DNA of 64,000 bases, from contig NZ_BMIL01000002.1 in assembly GCF_014642175.1 (NCBI RefSeq), positions 372,001 through 436,000 on the forward strand. Reading direction: 5' to 3'. Source of the stretch: Pedobacter quisquiliarum. Its GTDB lineage: Bacteria > Bacteroidota > Bacteroidia > Sphingobacteriales > Sphingobacteriaceae. Under the pieces are notes generated by a model. The model was not told the DNA's origin. It saw nothing but the letters and a program-made list of their open reading frames with translations, and made no database searches. Each line of letters begins with the position of its first letter. Position 1 is the stretch's first letter. Position numbers and translations under genes: made by a program. Of this stretch, positions 33,067 to 42,020 are shown piece by piece.

Positions 33067-34571
33067 AACAATTTAATCTTATAAAGATCAGATCGTCGAT
33101 CTGTGAGGGTCTTTACTGTACCATAATGATGCAGTTCATCAAGCAAGTGCAGGTCGACGTCGACCACGAGCACCATTTCCGTGTTTGGCGTTGCTTCTGC
33201 CTTAACCGCATTGGTAGGGAAAGCAAAGTCAGACGGGGTAAATACCGCAGATTGTGCAAACTGGATATCCATATTATTAACCTTCGGCAGGTTACCTACG
33301 CAGCCAGCAATGGCAACATAACATTCATTCTCAATCGCCCTTGCTTGTGCGCAGTGCCTAACACGCGTATAGCCATTCTGTGTATCGGTAAGGAAAGGCA
33401 CAAAAAGAATCTGCATGCCCTGATCTGCCAGGATGCGGCTCAATTCAGGGAACTCTACATCGTAGCAAATCAGAATACCAACCTTTCCGCAATCCGTGTC
33501 AAACACCTGAATGGCATCACCACCCACCATACCATAGTATTTCTGTTCATTTGGCGTGATGTGCACCTTACGGTATTCTTCGGTTTTTCCGCTCCGGTGA
33601 CATAGGTAAGCCACGTTATACATCTTATTGTCTTCATCAACAATCGGCATGGTTCCGGAAATCACGTTCACGTTGTACGATACCGCGTACTCTTGTATTT
33701 TCAATACGATGTCTGGGGTCATTTCTGCCAGCTTGCGCATGGCTTCCATTTCCGACAGGTGATTATAAGGCGCCAGTAGAGGGGTGTTGAAGAATTCAGG
33801 GAACACGACGAAGTCGGATTTGTAGCCCGAAACGGTGTCCACGAAGAATTCCACTTGCTCGTAGAAAGCTTCAATATCTGGGAACAAACGCATCTGCCAT
33901 TGAACAAGTCCAATACGAATGGTCTTTGCCGAACGTGCAGAAGCATCAATACCTTGATAGTAAATGTTGTTCCATTCAATCAGCGTGGCAAACTCATGCG
34001 ATTCGTGATCGCCAGGCAGGTAGTTCTTTAACACCTTCCGTACGTGGAAGTCATTCGAGATCTGGAACGTTAAAGTAGGATCATAAAGTTCCTTCGCTTT
34101 TACCTTGTCGATATACTGTCTTGGTGTAAGCGTATCTGCATGCGGGTGATATCCTGGAATACGGCCACCGGCGATGATGCTTTTCAGGTTTTGATTCTCA
34201 CAAAGCTCCTTACGTGCTTCATAAAGACGGCGTCCCAATCTTAATCCACGGTAATCCGGAGATACAAAGATTTCAATGCCATAGAGCGTATCGCCATTTG
34301 GGTTATGTGTAGAGAAGGTATAGTTACCGGTAATAAGTTGGTAGGTGTGTTTATCGCCAAACTGGCTGTAATCAACAATGATGGATAGTGAACAGGCCAC
34401 TACTTTATCATCAACTGATATACATAACTGCCCGTCAGGGAAGATGCTCAGTAGTTTTGCAATACTTTGCTTACTCCAGATCTGACCACCCATGGTGTCA
34501 TAGGCTTGTTCCATCGACTCTTTTAAGTCGTCGTAATCAGCGAGTGTAAGTTTTCTGGTTTCAATATTCAT
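33060..34571 (-). CDS. Fused GNAT acetyltransferase / carbon-nitrogen hydrolase
   Basis: A 503-residue two-domain protein. Residues 1 to about 200 form a GNAT domain with motif A IFVSPDYRGLRLGRRLYEAR (101-120). Residues about 217-495 are a nitrilase-superfamily amidase with the catalytic triad Glu259 (VVFPEFF), Lys335 (EYRKVHIT) and Cys369 (ILICYDVEFPE). Such fusions are widespread in Bacteroidota, but their substrate is not known to me; the amidase and acyltransferase may act in sequence on the same amine. It has its own -7 element and terminator, so it is a single-gene unit. Confidence 0.92.
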   Translation of the reverse strand: MNIETRKLTLADYDDLKESMEQAYDTMGGQIWSKQSIAKLLSIFPDGQLCISVDDKVVACSLSIIVDYSQFGDKHTYQLITGNYTFSTHNPNGDTLYGIEIFVSPDYRGLRLGRRLYEARKELCENQNLKSIIAGGRIPGYHPHADTLTPRQYIDKVKAKELYDPTLTFQISNDFHVRKVLKNYLPGDHESHEFATLIEWNNIYYQGIDASARSAKTIRIGLVQWQMRLFPDIEAFYEQVEFFVDTVSGYKSDFVVFPEFFNTPLLAPYNHLSEMEAMRKLAEMTPDIVLKIQEYAVSYNVNVISGTMPIVDEDNKMYNVAYLCHRSGKTEEYRKVHITPNEQKYYGMVGGDAIQVFDTDCGKVGILICYDVEFPELSRILADQGMQILFVPFLTDTQNGYTRVRHCAQARAIENECYVAIAGCVGNLPKVNNMDIQFAQSAVFTPSDFAFPTNAVKAEATPNTEMVLVVDVDLHLLDELHHYGTVKTLTDRRSDLYKIKLLK

Positions 34572-34624
34572 GTTGTAGATCTATATATTTCAGCAATCTC
34601 TGCAGGATGCATGGTGCTGGCTGG

Positions 34625-34632
34625 CAAAGGTA
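34625..34632 (-). promoter_or_regulatory. Promoter -7 element of the GNAT-nitrilase gene
   Basis: TACCTTTG on the minus strand is an exact TAnnTTTG match, about 54 bp before the ATG at 34571. Confidence 0.5.
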
Positions 34633-34676
34633 CTATTATACTATGGTTACAGCTGTGTTGCTGTTGCATGTAGCGC

Positions 34677-35126
34677 TTAGAACTTGCGTTTGCTTTCTAG
34701 TCCCTTGATCACAGCCGCAGCAACGAGGCCGCCGAACAGATACCAGGATACCGTTAGCGCCTTTGTTGGCTTGGAGTATGTAACTGGGAGGTCGTCCAGA
34801 CCCATCGGTTCAGGTAGTTGCAGGGCGCCCACACCAGCGGCAAGTCCGGCTACGGCTCCTTTGATGTAGATGTTTTTGGTGCTGCCAAAGCCGATGGCGC
34901 TATAATATAAGCCATTGCTGATGACATCACCGGCAAGTGTCGCCAGGTAAAGGTTTTTGCCTTCCGGCGGATCAATGCCTACTGCATCCAACGATTTCTC
35001 CAGCGCTTCCTCGCCGAGCAGGTCTATGCGAGGTGCTTTTTCATAATACTGCTTTACGGTTTCGTGCAGGATGTTCAGTGCGATGGCACCTACAAATCCA
35101 CCTATAAGTGAGTTGATGAGTTTCAT
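34677..35126 (-). CDS. Small membrane protein, unknown function
   Basis: A 149-residue protein with an N-terminal hydrophobic Gly/Ala segment (LINSLIGGFVGAIALNIL), a charged helical part (HETVKQYYEKAPRID), Gly/Ala-rich hydrophobic segments near 65-100 (YSAIGFGSTKNIYIKGAVAG) and a C-terminal one (WYLFGGLVAAAVI). It is probably an inner-membrane protein with three or four helices. No family comes to mind. The frame is open to 35180, but the ATG at 35126 places the first membrane helix at the N-terminus. The gene is followed 106 bp later by the nitrilase fusion on the same strand, which has its own promoter. Confidence 0.7.
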   Translation of the reverse strand: MKLINSLIGGFVGAIALNILHETVKQYYEKAPRIDLLGEEALEKSLDAVGIDPPEGKNLYLATLAGDVISNGLYYSAIGFGSTKNIYIKGAVAGLAAGVGALQLPEPMGLDDLPVTYSKPTKALTVSWYLFGGLVAAAVIKGLESKRKF

Positions 35127-35167
35127 AAGTATAAAAGGCTTGAGTACGGGAAATTGTTTGAAAAACG

Positions 35168-35199
35168 AAAACCCCGCCAATTGAATTGGACGGGGTTTT
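35168..35199 (-). terminator. Terminator of the porin-family gene
   Basis: AAAACCCCG pairs with CGGGGTTTT, extended by CCAATT/AATTGG. It lies directly downstream of the gene ending at 35221 and has T-rich flanks. Confidence 0.85.
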
Positions 35200-35220
35200 T
35201 CATAGGGGAATTGTGGTAGC

Positions 35221-35826
35221 TTAGAACTTATAGCCTAAACCAAATGACCATACCTGATTTTTAAATTCAGGTGTGTTGCTGTTTCCGTTTTCATTGATTT
35301 TCTGGAAATCTAAAGCATAACGGCCATGGATATCTAGGTTCTCAGTTAAACCGTAACGTGCACCGATTACACCACCAAGTAAGCTTTTCTTGAATTTATC
35401 GCTGTTATCATTTACGTCTTCTACAGAACCGTAACCAGTTTCAAACTTGTTTTTAGTAGACATTAAGAAGGAAACCTGTGGACCAACAACTAAGTCTAAC
35501 GGACCTGCCAGTCTTACACTTGCAAGAATTGGAATGTCAATAAAGTTTGTGGTTTGCGAATATTCGCCGAAGTTGTTTGTTAATTTATAACCTTTCTGCG
35601 AGAACAATACCTCTGGGGTAAAAGATACCGCATCAGTTAAAGGAATGTCTGCAGTAACACCGGCGTTGAAACCAGTTTTACCTTCTGTATTGAAGTTATT
35701 GTTTCCATCATCTTTAATGATGTTAGCAATGTTTACGCCTGCTTTAACGCCAAATCTAACCGGGCTCTGTGCATTTGCTGCGCCAGCGATAAACAAGCCT
35801 GCAGCTAAAATAAAGATCTTTTTCAT
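35221..35826 (-). CDS. Porin-family outer membrane beta-barrel protein
   Basis: A 201-residue exported protein with a signal peptide (MKKIFILAAGLFIAGAANA, then Gln) and the typical opening of the OMP_b-brl_2/PorT-like family (SPVRFGVKAGVNIANI). Amphipathic strands follow (TGFNAGVTADIPLTDAVSF, LDLVVGPQVSFLMSTK), and the chain ends in a strand with terminal Phe (NQVWSFGLGYKF), as expected for outer membrane insertion. The frame runs open to 35934, but the ATG at 35826 is the one that gives the signal peptide. Function beyond the barrel fold is unknown. Confidence 0.88.
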   Translation of the reverse strand: MKKIFILAAGLFIAGAANAQSPVRFGVKAGVNIANIIKDDGNNNFNTEGKTGFNAGVTADIPLTDAVSFTPEVLFSQKGYKLTNNFGEYSQTTNFIDIPILASVRLAGPLDLVVGPQVSFLMSTKNKFETGYGSVEDVNDNSDKFKKSLLGGVIGARYGLTENLDIHGRYALDFQKINENGNSNTPEFKNQVWSFGLGYKF

Positions 35827-36176
35827 GTGTCTAATTTTTCTTTGTTGATTATACAACCTGTCTTCTGTTTTATGGAAAGAACAGGCTGGTTTCATAATGT
35901 TTGTTCGATACCACCTATGAAAGAAATGTGCCAAGGAAAGTCACAGGTTGTGAAATACTGAGAAAAGAAGCTGTTTTAGGCCCCTAGAAAGGCCGCTGAG
36001 GCAGATATGATGCCCATTGAGCAGGCTTTTCTGGCATCTTAAAAGTGTATCGAATTTGATACATTTAGGGGTAAAAAGCTGCGTTTGTAGCCTTTAGACC
36101 GATAATTGTAATAGCAGGCTCCGTACACGAATGTTCAGTGCTTTTCATAATTTAGCAGCTTATTTTAAACCCGGTA
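35827..36176. other. Divergent intergenic region, 350 bp
   Basis: This gap lies between the divergent porin-family and GH3 genes. I see no open frame, strong hairpin or exact TAnnTTTG element. Its right part is AT-rich (CATAATTTAG near 36146), possibly a weak promoter for the GH3 gene. Confidence 0.3.
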
Positions 36177-37883
36177 ATGAATTTCAAGAAATACGCCGTG
36201 CTGTCCATGCTCGTTTTTGGCGCAGCAACTCAGGTTAACGCACAACAAAAATCCTATTTACAGACCCTGGCAGAGCCCAATGCCTGGGTAGATTCTGTCT
36301 TAAATAAAATGAGTAAGCGTGATAAGGTCGCGCAGATGTTCTTTATCCGTGCGCTTACCAATGCGGATAAAAAATATGAAGATTCCGTTGGCAAAGTGAT
36401 TCGCCGTGCACGGATTGGTGGATTGGTTTTCTTTCAAGGTGGACCTGGTCGCCAGGCAAACCTAACCAGCACCTACCAGAAAAACGCCCGTGTACCTTTA
36501 TTAGTAACCCTTGATGGGGAGTGGGGTTTGGGCATGCGCCTGGACAGTACCGTTTCTTATCCATACCAGATGGCGCTTGGTGCTGTTCAGGATACCAGCT
36601 TAATTTACAAGATGGGGCTTGAAGTGGCTAAAGATTTCAAGCGTGTTGGGATGCACATGAACCTTGCGCCTGATGTGGATGTAAACAACAATGCCGGCAA
36701 CCCGGTAATCAACTACCGCTCTTTTGGAGAGAACAAGTATAATGTAGCTGCAAAGTCTGAAGCCTATATGCGGGGTATGCAGGATGGCGGTTTATTGGTA
36801 AGCTTGAAACACTTCCCCGGCCACGGTGATACCGATGTAGATTCGCACCATGATCTGCCGCAATTAAAGTTCACGAAAGCACGCCTGGATAGTCTTGAGT
36901 TGTATCCTTTTAAACACCTGATTGCTAAAGGTGCATCCGGTGTGATGATCGCGCACATGAATATTCCTTCGTTAGACAACACGCCTAATCTGCCTTCCAC
37001 TTTGTCAAAACCTATTGTTACGGGATTATTGAAAGAGGAGCTTGGCTTTAAAGGCATCATCATTTCCGATGCAATGGAAATGAAGGGTGTGGTGAAGTTC
37101 TTTAAGGATGGTGAAGCAGATGTGATGGGCATTGAAGCCGGTAATGATATTCTTGAGCTGTCGGAAGACACCAGAAGAGGCATCAAATTGGTTCGTCAGG
37201 CGGTAAAATCCGGAAGGATCAGTATGGAACGGATTGATGAAAGTGTACGCAAGATCCTTACCGCGAAGTACTATGCCGGACTGAACGTGGAGCCGGAAAT
37301 TAAGCTAGAAAATGTAGCTGCAGAAGTTAACCGTCCGGAAAGCCATGCTTTGGTGCAGGACTTGGCGAATGCTTCCATGACCATGCTGCGTGGCAAGCAG
37401 TTTATCAAGACTTTTGATAAACAGAAACGCACGGCCGTAATCAGCATCGGCACGCCAGGGGTAACCACTTTCCAGCACAGCCTGGCTACACAATACACAA
37501 ATGCTGTGATGTTCACGCTGGATAAGAACGCAAATGCCAACGCCATTGCGAAGGTGCTTCGGGAATTGGGCATGTTTGATCAGGTGATCATCGGCATTCA
37601 TGACACCCGCACTCGTCCTGGGAATGGGATGCCTTTAAGTGCAGACCTGAAGATGTTTATCAAAAACATGGCACAAAAGAATACCGCATTTGCTGTTTTT
37701 GCAAATCCATATAACCTGGCCAGCTGGTCCGGACTAGAAAATAGTAAAGGTTTGCTGATCGCTTATCAGAAGGAAGACTTCATGCAGAAAGCTGCTGCTG
37801 CAGTATTTAGTCATTCGGTAGAACCTACAGGTAAGCTACCGGTGAGCGTAAATACTTTCTTCAAGTATGGCGACGGGGAATAA
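36177..37883 (+). CDS. Glycoside hydrolase family 3, NagZ-like
   Basis: A 568-residue exported GH3 enzyme. After the signal peptide (about 1-22, ending VNAQ) the TIM-barrel domain shows LLVTLDGEWGLGMRL, KHFPGHGDTDVDSHHDLP (residues 211-228, with the Asp-His acid/base dyad of beta-N-acetylglucosaminidases) and the nucleophile Asp298 in IIISDAMEMKG. The remaining 200 residues form the C-terminal alpha/beta domain. Many Bacteroidota homologues are about 1000 residues with a serine hydrolase fused behind; this one ends after GKLPVSVNTFFKYGDGE. It probably cleaves peptidoglycan or chitin-derived GlcNAc in the periplasm. Confidence 0.9.
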   Translation: MNFKKYAVLSMLVFGAATQVNAQQKSYLQTLAEPNAWVDSVLNKMSKRDKVAQMFFIRALTNADKKYEDSVGKVIRRARIGGLVFFQGGPGRQANLTSTYQKNARVPLLVTLDGEWGLGMRLDSTVSYPYQMALGAVQDTSLIYKMGLEVAKDFKRVGMHMNLAPDVDVNNNAGNPVINYRSFGENKYNVAAKSEAYMRGMQDGGLLVSLKHFPGHGDTDVDSHHDLPQLKFTKARLDSLELYPFKHLIAKGASGVMIAHMNIPSLDNTPNLPSTLSKPIVTGLLKEELGFKGIIISDAMEMKGVVKFFKDGEADVMGIEAGNDILELSEDTRRGIKLVRQAVKSGRISMERIDESVRKILTAKYYAGLNVEPEIKLENVAAEVNRPESHALVQDLANASMTMLRGKQFIKTFDKQKRTAVISIGTPGVTTFQHSLATQYTNAVMFTLDKNANANAIAKVLRELGMFDQVIIGIHDTRTRPGNGMPLSADLKMFIKNMAQKNTAFAVFANPYNLASWSGLENSKGLLIAYQKEDFMQKAAAAVFSHSVEPTGKLPVSVNTFFKYGDGE

Positions 37884-37900
37884 GCCAAAAATGTAAGTAT

Positions 37901-37945
37901 AAAGAAAGAGGCCTTTACATGTTTGTGAAGGCCTCTTTCTTTTTT
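37901..37945. terminator. Bidirectional terminator (GH3 / thioredoxin-like)
   Basis: AAAGAAAGAGGCCTT and AAGGCCTCTTTCTTT form a perfect 15-bp stem with T-runs on both outer sides, between two convergent genes. Confidence 0.92.
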
Positions 37946-37960
37946 ATACTGTTTATGTTG

Positions 37961-38509
37961 TTAAGATTTTGCTGGTGCTTTTACTGCCGCGGTGGTCCAG
38001 TTCTTTAGGAAGGTCTGGATCTTTTTAACACTGTGACCAGGGCCATCAATTTTGGTTTCATCCTGATCGCGCTCCAGGTATCCGGAATCCTGAATGTGTA
38101 GCACTTCGCCTTTACTGTTTAATACGACGAATACGGGATAACCAAAACGGCCTGGGTTGCCAATTTTGGTTAGTACTTCCGTGTTTTTCACTTCAGGGCT
38201 GTAGTTTACCAGTACCCATTCGAAGTTGTCGGTTAGGTATTTGTTCAGTTCGGGTGTTTTATTTACCAGATCGTGGAAGCGGATACACCAGATGCACCAG
38301 TTGCCACCGACTTGTACCAATACGTTTTTGTCTGCTTTAGCAGCTCTTGCAACAGCGGCATCAATGTCGGCCTGTGCATTTGCCTGCGGGTTATAAATGG
38401 TTACGGCTTCTTTTTTCGCACCTTCCGTAGCTGTTGCTGGTTTCGTTTGCGCAAAAGCGCTGATGGAAAATACCGAAGCAAGCGCCAGGGAGAAGATCAA
38501 TTTTTTCAT
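37961..38509 (-). CDS. Exported thioredoxin-family protein
   Basis: A 182-residue protein with a signal peptide (MKKLIFSLALASVFSISAFA, then Gln) and a thioredoxin fold. The redox motif is WCIWC in VQVGGNWCIWCIRFHDLV, replacing the usual WCGPC, and the cis-proline region is near FGYPVFVVLNSKGE. It probably works as a periplasmic disulfide reductase or isomerase; the partner is unknown. The frame is open 14 codons further upstream, but the ATG at 38509 gives the signal peptide. A -7 element is 28 bp upstream and a strong terminator follows. Confidence 0.88.
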   Translation of the reverse strand: MKKLIFSLALASVFSISAFAQTKPATATEGAKKEAVTIYNPQANAQADIDAAVARAAKADKNVLVQVGGNWCIWCIRFHDLVNKTPELNKYLTDNFEWVLVNYSPEVKNTEVLTKIGNPGRFGYPVFVVLNSKGEVLHIQDSGYLERDQDETKIDGPGHSVKKIQTFLKNWTTAAVKAPAKS

Positions 38510-38536
38510 TTTTGAATTGTGGTTTAGTTTATAATA

Positions 38537-38544
38537 CAAAGGTA
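38537..38544 (-). promoter_or_regulatory. Promoter -7 element of the thioredoxin-like gene
   Basis: TACCTTTG on the minus strand is an exact TAnnTTTG match, predicting a leader of about 20 bases. Confidence 0.55.
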
Positions 38545-38678
38545 AGTGCAAAAATAAAGCCTAGTGTTTTTGTAGAGTAAAATTGTAGGGGAGCAATAAC
38601 AAGTGATTTCACTTACACATAAACACTTAGCAATTGTTAGCTATATATAATGCGTGCAAATTTGTTAGTTTTGTTAAG

Positions 38679-39467
38679 ATGGAAAAGATTGGCCATATAG
38701 AAATTCGTGTATCAGGGAAAAAGGGCAAGTTGGATTTAAAACCCGACACCCTGGATGTGCGCGAATTGATTGATGTTTTGTAATATTCTGAAGATCTATT
38801 ATTTCCAGGAGATAAAAAGGGGCGTCCTTTAATGTCTTACGAGATGGAAGAAGGGTCCGTGCGCCACATTTTGAAAACCAGTATTCAGACCATAATTGGT
38901 TTTAATGCGATCATTGCTCAAGTAGATTCTAGCAGGAGTATTGATTTTCTGGAAATAAATACCGCTAAAGCGCTGGAGTCGTTTCAGGAAACAGCATATA
39001 AGAAAGACTTCAGCTTTTTAATTACGACATCAATAATGGATTCGGCGACGTTAACCATTGATAAGAGCACGCATTATATGCGTTCAGAAACCGTTTGGTT
39101 AGATGCAGAGTTCTACTTTTATGGCAAGATCACCAATGCTGGAGGCAAGGATAAAGCAAATATCCATGTTTTAACAGACGAGTACGGGACAATTCGAATT
39201 GATATCCCGCAGCGTGTGTTACAAAGTCTTGAAGACAACATTTTGTATAAACCTTTTGGTGTAAGAGCCATGGGACGACAGCAGGCTGAAACGGGAGAGT
39301 TGGACAAAAGCTCACTTCATTTTGTTGAGCTTGTAGATTATCATCCAAAATATGACGAGTCGTATTTGAAAGGTCTCCGGAATAAGGCTGCCTGGTTGAA
39401 TGAGATAGAACCGGAATCATGGCTTAGAGAAGTTCGATATCATTTATATCAATTAAAGTTATGGTGA
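38679..39467 (+). pseudogene. Unknown-function gene interrupted by an in-frame TAA
   Basis: Reading from the ATG at 38679 gives MEKIGHIEIRVSGKKGKLDL, continuing for 34 residues to a TAA at 38781-38783. The same frame then stays open (YSEDLLFPGDKKGRPLMSYE) and runs 227 more codons to a stop at 39467. The two parts read as one continuous protein of about 262 residues, so a single stop splits it. A CAA-to-TAA change is the simplest explanation. Translation could restart at the ATG at 38832, giving a 211-residue product. A TAGTTTTG element lies only 6 bp before the first ATG. I do not recognise the family. Confidence 0.75.
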
Positions 39468-39480
39468 TCGATTCGGCATT

Positions 39481-39502
39481 CTACCTTTATAAGGTAGTAT
39501 TT
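39481..39502 (+). terminator. Probable terminator after the interrupted gene
   Basis: CTACCTT and AAGGTAG pair around TAT, followed by the weak T tract TATTTTAT. Confidence 0.5.
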
Positions 39503-39549
39503 TATGTCAGTATTTAGGTGACGAAACTTTACATATAGATCTTCGCGCG

Positions 39550-40134
39550 CTAAACGAACTCGGTTTTATCAGGATTAATCTGCTTAATTACCCGGCATGG
39601 ATTTCCGGCAGCGAAGACATTGTCAGGAATATCTTTGGTCACGACGCTACCAGCACCGATGGTCGTGTTGTTTCCGATGGTTACACCGGGGCAGATGATT
39701 GCGCCACCACCAATCCAGACATTGTCGCCAATGGTGATGGGTGATGCGAGTTCAGGACCTTTAATGCGTTCTTCAGCAACCAGCGGGTGATAGGCAGTAT
39801 AAATCTGTACGTATGGCCCGCACATTACGTTCTTGCCGATCGTAACTTGCGCACAATCCAGGATTACACAGTTGAAGTTCATGAAGAAGTTCTCGCCGGC
39901 GGTAATGTGGCTGCCGTAGTCGCAGAAAAATGGGGGTTGAATATCAATGGTGCTGCAGGCGCCCAGCAATTGTTTAAGGGTATCGTTGCGTTCGGCTAAA
40001 GGTTTCCCCATCTGCAGATTGTACTGTGCAGTTAAAGTCCTTGCTTTATCACGCATTTCAACGAGGGTGGCGTCACTGGCATCGTACAACTCACCATCGA
40101 GCATTTTTTGAAGTTCTGTTTTCATGAGACTCAT
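39550..40134 (-). CDS. Sugar O-acetyltransferase (maltose/galactoside acetyltransferase family)
   Basis: A 194-residue left-handed beta-helix acetyltransferase of the Maa/LacA group. The N-terminal helix-loop (KTELQKMLDGELYDASDATL) is the Maa-type domain, and hexapeptide repeats run from about residue 75 to 185 (ITIGDNVWIGGGAIICPGVT, IGNNTTIGAGSVVTKDIPDN). The catalytic histidine lies in the IYTAYHPL segment. It acetylates sugars from acetyl-CoA; the specific acceptor is unknown. A second ATG three codons in (40125) is an equally good start. The gene is 55 bp downstream of a CMD-family gene on the same strand. Confidence 0.92.
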   Translation of the reverse strand: MSLMKTELQKMLDGELYDASDATLVEMRDKARTLTAQYNLQMGKPLAERNDTLKQLLGACSTIDIQPPFFCDYGSHITAGENFFMNFNCVILDCAQVTIGKNVMCGPYVQIYTAYHPLVAEERIKGPELASPITIGDNVWIGGGAIICPGVTIGNNTTIGAGSVVTKDIPDNVFAAGNPCRVIKQINPDKTEFV

Positions 40135-40189
40135 TTATATTTAGTGAACAATGAGGATACCGCCATTGTTCACTAATCAGCATGAGGAA

Positions 40190-40624
40190 TTAAGAAACGA
40201 TGAGTCTGGATGTTATTGCAATTCTATTCCATGCATTTATGGTGGCAATGGCAATAATGAGCTGCGCGACTTCCTTTTCTTCGAAGAAGGACGCAACATT
40301 GTTGTAGATCTCATCTGAGACATGGTTGCCAATATGCGTTACCGCTTCCGTTAACGCCAGAACTGCTTTTTCTCGTGCTGTAAACAAGGTTGTTTCTGTC
40401 CAGGCATTCAATAGGTAGAGGCGTTGTTCGGTTTCGCCAATTTTACGTGCGTCTGCTGAATGCATGTTCAGACAGAAGGCACAGCCATTAAGCTGCGAAG
40501 CCCTCATCTTGATGAGTTCGAGTAAGATCGGTTCTATTTTGCTGCTGGATAAATACTTCTCTAACGCATACATAGCCTGGTATGCTGCTGGTTCTACTTT
40601 CTGGATGTCAATTCTGCTTTTCAT
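40190..40624 (-). CDS. Carboxymuconolactone decarboxylase / AhpD-like protein
   Basis: A 144-residue CMD-family protein. The redox signature is LNGCAFCLNMHSADARKIGE, with CxxC and the downstream His as in AhpD-type alkylhydroperoxidases; the upstream MRASQ is also typical. Such proteins form small oligomers and handle peroxides or act as disulfide reductants. It is transcribed with the sugar acetyltransferase gene downstream and perhaps with the Crp-family regulator gene 94 bp upstream, which could control it (inference from position). Confidence 0.9.
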   Translation of the reverse strand: MKSRIDIQKVEPAAYQAMYALEKYLSSSKIEPILLELIKMRASQLNGCAFCLNMHSADARKIGETEQRLYLLNAWTETTLFTAREKAVLALTEAVTHIGNHVSDEIYNNVASFFEEKEVAQLIIAIATINAWNRIAITSRLIVS

Positions 40625-40718
40625 AACTTTATTTATTTTTCATTTCAAAGGTCAGCAACAACAGAAAGGAAAATCTTAATGTAGATTAAGAAAGCAGGAA
40701 TAGGTGTTTGGCAGGTAG

Positions 40719-41288
40719 TTATTTTTTCGCGCGGATTTTACTGAGGAACTCCGGCGTAAAGCCTAAATAGGAAGCCAGCATGTACTGTGGTACACGTTGT
40801 ACAAATGCCGGAAAAGCACTATTAAAGTTGGTATACCGTTCTTCAGCGGTTTGGCTATAGAGATACTTAATACGGATCTGCGAGGCCTGGTGCAGCTTCT
40901 GGTAAATCAGCCTGAAGTACTTTTCCATGCCAGGGAGCTGTTCAAAGATATGGTCATACAGGTGGCGTTCGACAACGATGACTTCCGTTTCTTCTGCGGC
41001 CTGAATGTAGAAATCAGATTGGCTTTGGAACAGAAAACTGGTTAGATCAGAGATCCACCAGTTTTCAATCGCAAATTGCGTAGTTTGTTCAGCACCTTTG
41101 ATGTCGATAAAGTATAGACGTAAGCAGCCTTTAACGACGAAATAGTTTTCACGGCAAATTGCCCCAGCTTCATGCAAGAAGGCTTTCTTCTTATAAGAAG
41201 CAGTCTTCAACATGCTCGCAAGTATCACTTGCTCATCCTCATCGAGATTCGTAAATCTATTTACGTGGTCAAAAAGTGCATTATACAT
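40719..41288 (-). CDS. Crp/Fnr family transcriptional regulator
   Basis: A 189-residue regulator. The cyclic-nucleotide-like sensor domain covers about 10-125 (AFLHEAGAICRENYFVVKGC, then TTQFAIENWWISDL), with no obvious conserved cAMP-binding Arg-Ser pair. The C-terminal helix-turn-helix is in VQRVPQYMLASYLGFTPEFL. The frame is open 24 codons further upstream, but the ATG at 41288 (MYNALFDHVNRFTNLD) is the usual family start. Such short Bacteroidota Crp-like proteins often sit by the gene they control; here that would be the CMD-family gene. Confidence 0.9.
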   Translation of the reverse strand: MYNALFDHVNRFTNLDEDEQVILASMLKTASYKKKAFLHEAGAICRENYFVVKGCLRLYFIDIKGAEQTTQFAIENWWISDLTSFLFQSQSDFYIQAAEETEVIVVERHLYDHIFEQLPGMEKYFRLIYQKLHQASQIRIKYLYSQTAEERYTNFNSAFPAFVQRVPQYMLASYLGFTPEFLSKIRAKK

Positions 41289-41302
41289 CTTGCAATATGG
41301 TT

Positions 41303-41848
41303 TTATAGCTTTTTCACGGTTACGTTGAAGTCTACCCCGGCAACTGGCATTTTCTTCCACTCCGTGCCTTGAAAGCGGTAAGTGCCGCCATTAAACAGGC
41401 CTATTGAAAATACCGGGTTGTAGCCAGATTTAGTTTCCGTAAACTCAATAGCGACTAAGATGTCGCCTTTGGCTTTGATGTCATATTTCGCAAGATCTAT
41501 GTTCATGCGCGACTTACCAGAAGGAATTGCAGTTACAATGGCTTCCTTAACCAGGTTCTCCGTTGGTTGTTCCTTCTTGAATTCATAGACATTCACCTTG
41601 ATTCCGATCGGCTCTTTTTTGGTGTTCTCAATGCCAAAGTCGAGGTTCATCAACTGCAACATCTTACGGCCCGCATTCATCTTAATGCCTATTTGATGGC
41701 CTTTAGTTACTGCAAAACTGGTGTTGCTTGAGCCCGTTCGGGGTTTGTTGCCAATGCGTTTTGTTCTATCCTGCGCCTGCACGGAGCAGCTGAATAGCAT
41801 AAATGCGAGGACAAGAAAGAGGGCTGGTTTAGGTGTAAAGATTTTCAT
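41303..41848 (-). CDS. Exported protein of unknown function
   Basis: A 181-residue exported protein. The signal peptide runs to about residue 25 (MKIFTPKPALFLVLAFMLFS, ending VQAQ); a Cys at position 21 could be read as a lipobox but is followed by SVQAQ, so signal peptidase I cleavage fits better. The rest is beta-rich, with GIKVNVYEFKKEQPTENLV and DLAKYDIKAKGDILVAIEF recalling a beta-sandwich domain found after CarboxypepD_reg-like modules. It lies 14 bp upstream of the Crp-family regulator gene and is probably co-transcribed with it. Confidence 0.72.
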   Translation of the reverse strand: MKIFTPKPALFLVLAFMLFSCSVQAQDRTKRIGNKPRTGSSNTSFAVTKGHQIGIKMNAGRKMLQLMNLDFGIENTKKEPIGIKVNVYEFKKEQPTENLVKEAIVTAIPSGKSRMNIDLAKYDIKAKGDILVAIEFTETKSGYNPVFSIGLFNGGTYRFQGTEWKKMPVAGVDFNVTVKKL

Positions 41849-42020
41849 ATGCTGTTTGTTTTATGATGAAGACGATTGAACGGCGTAAAACGTTGCAAGC
41901 GTGCTTTAAAGTAGTATCAGATGGCCGTGTTTTTCCTTGGATTTGGTAAGAGGATTTAGTATGGTATAAAAACATTTAGAAAAAACTTTCGTTTACAATG
42001 GTAAATAATTATCTTTAGTT

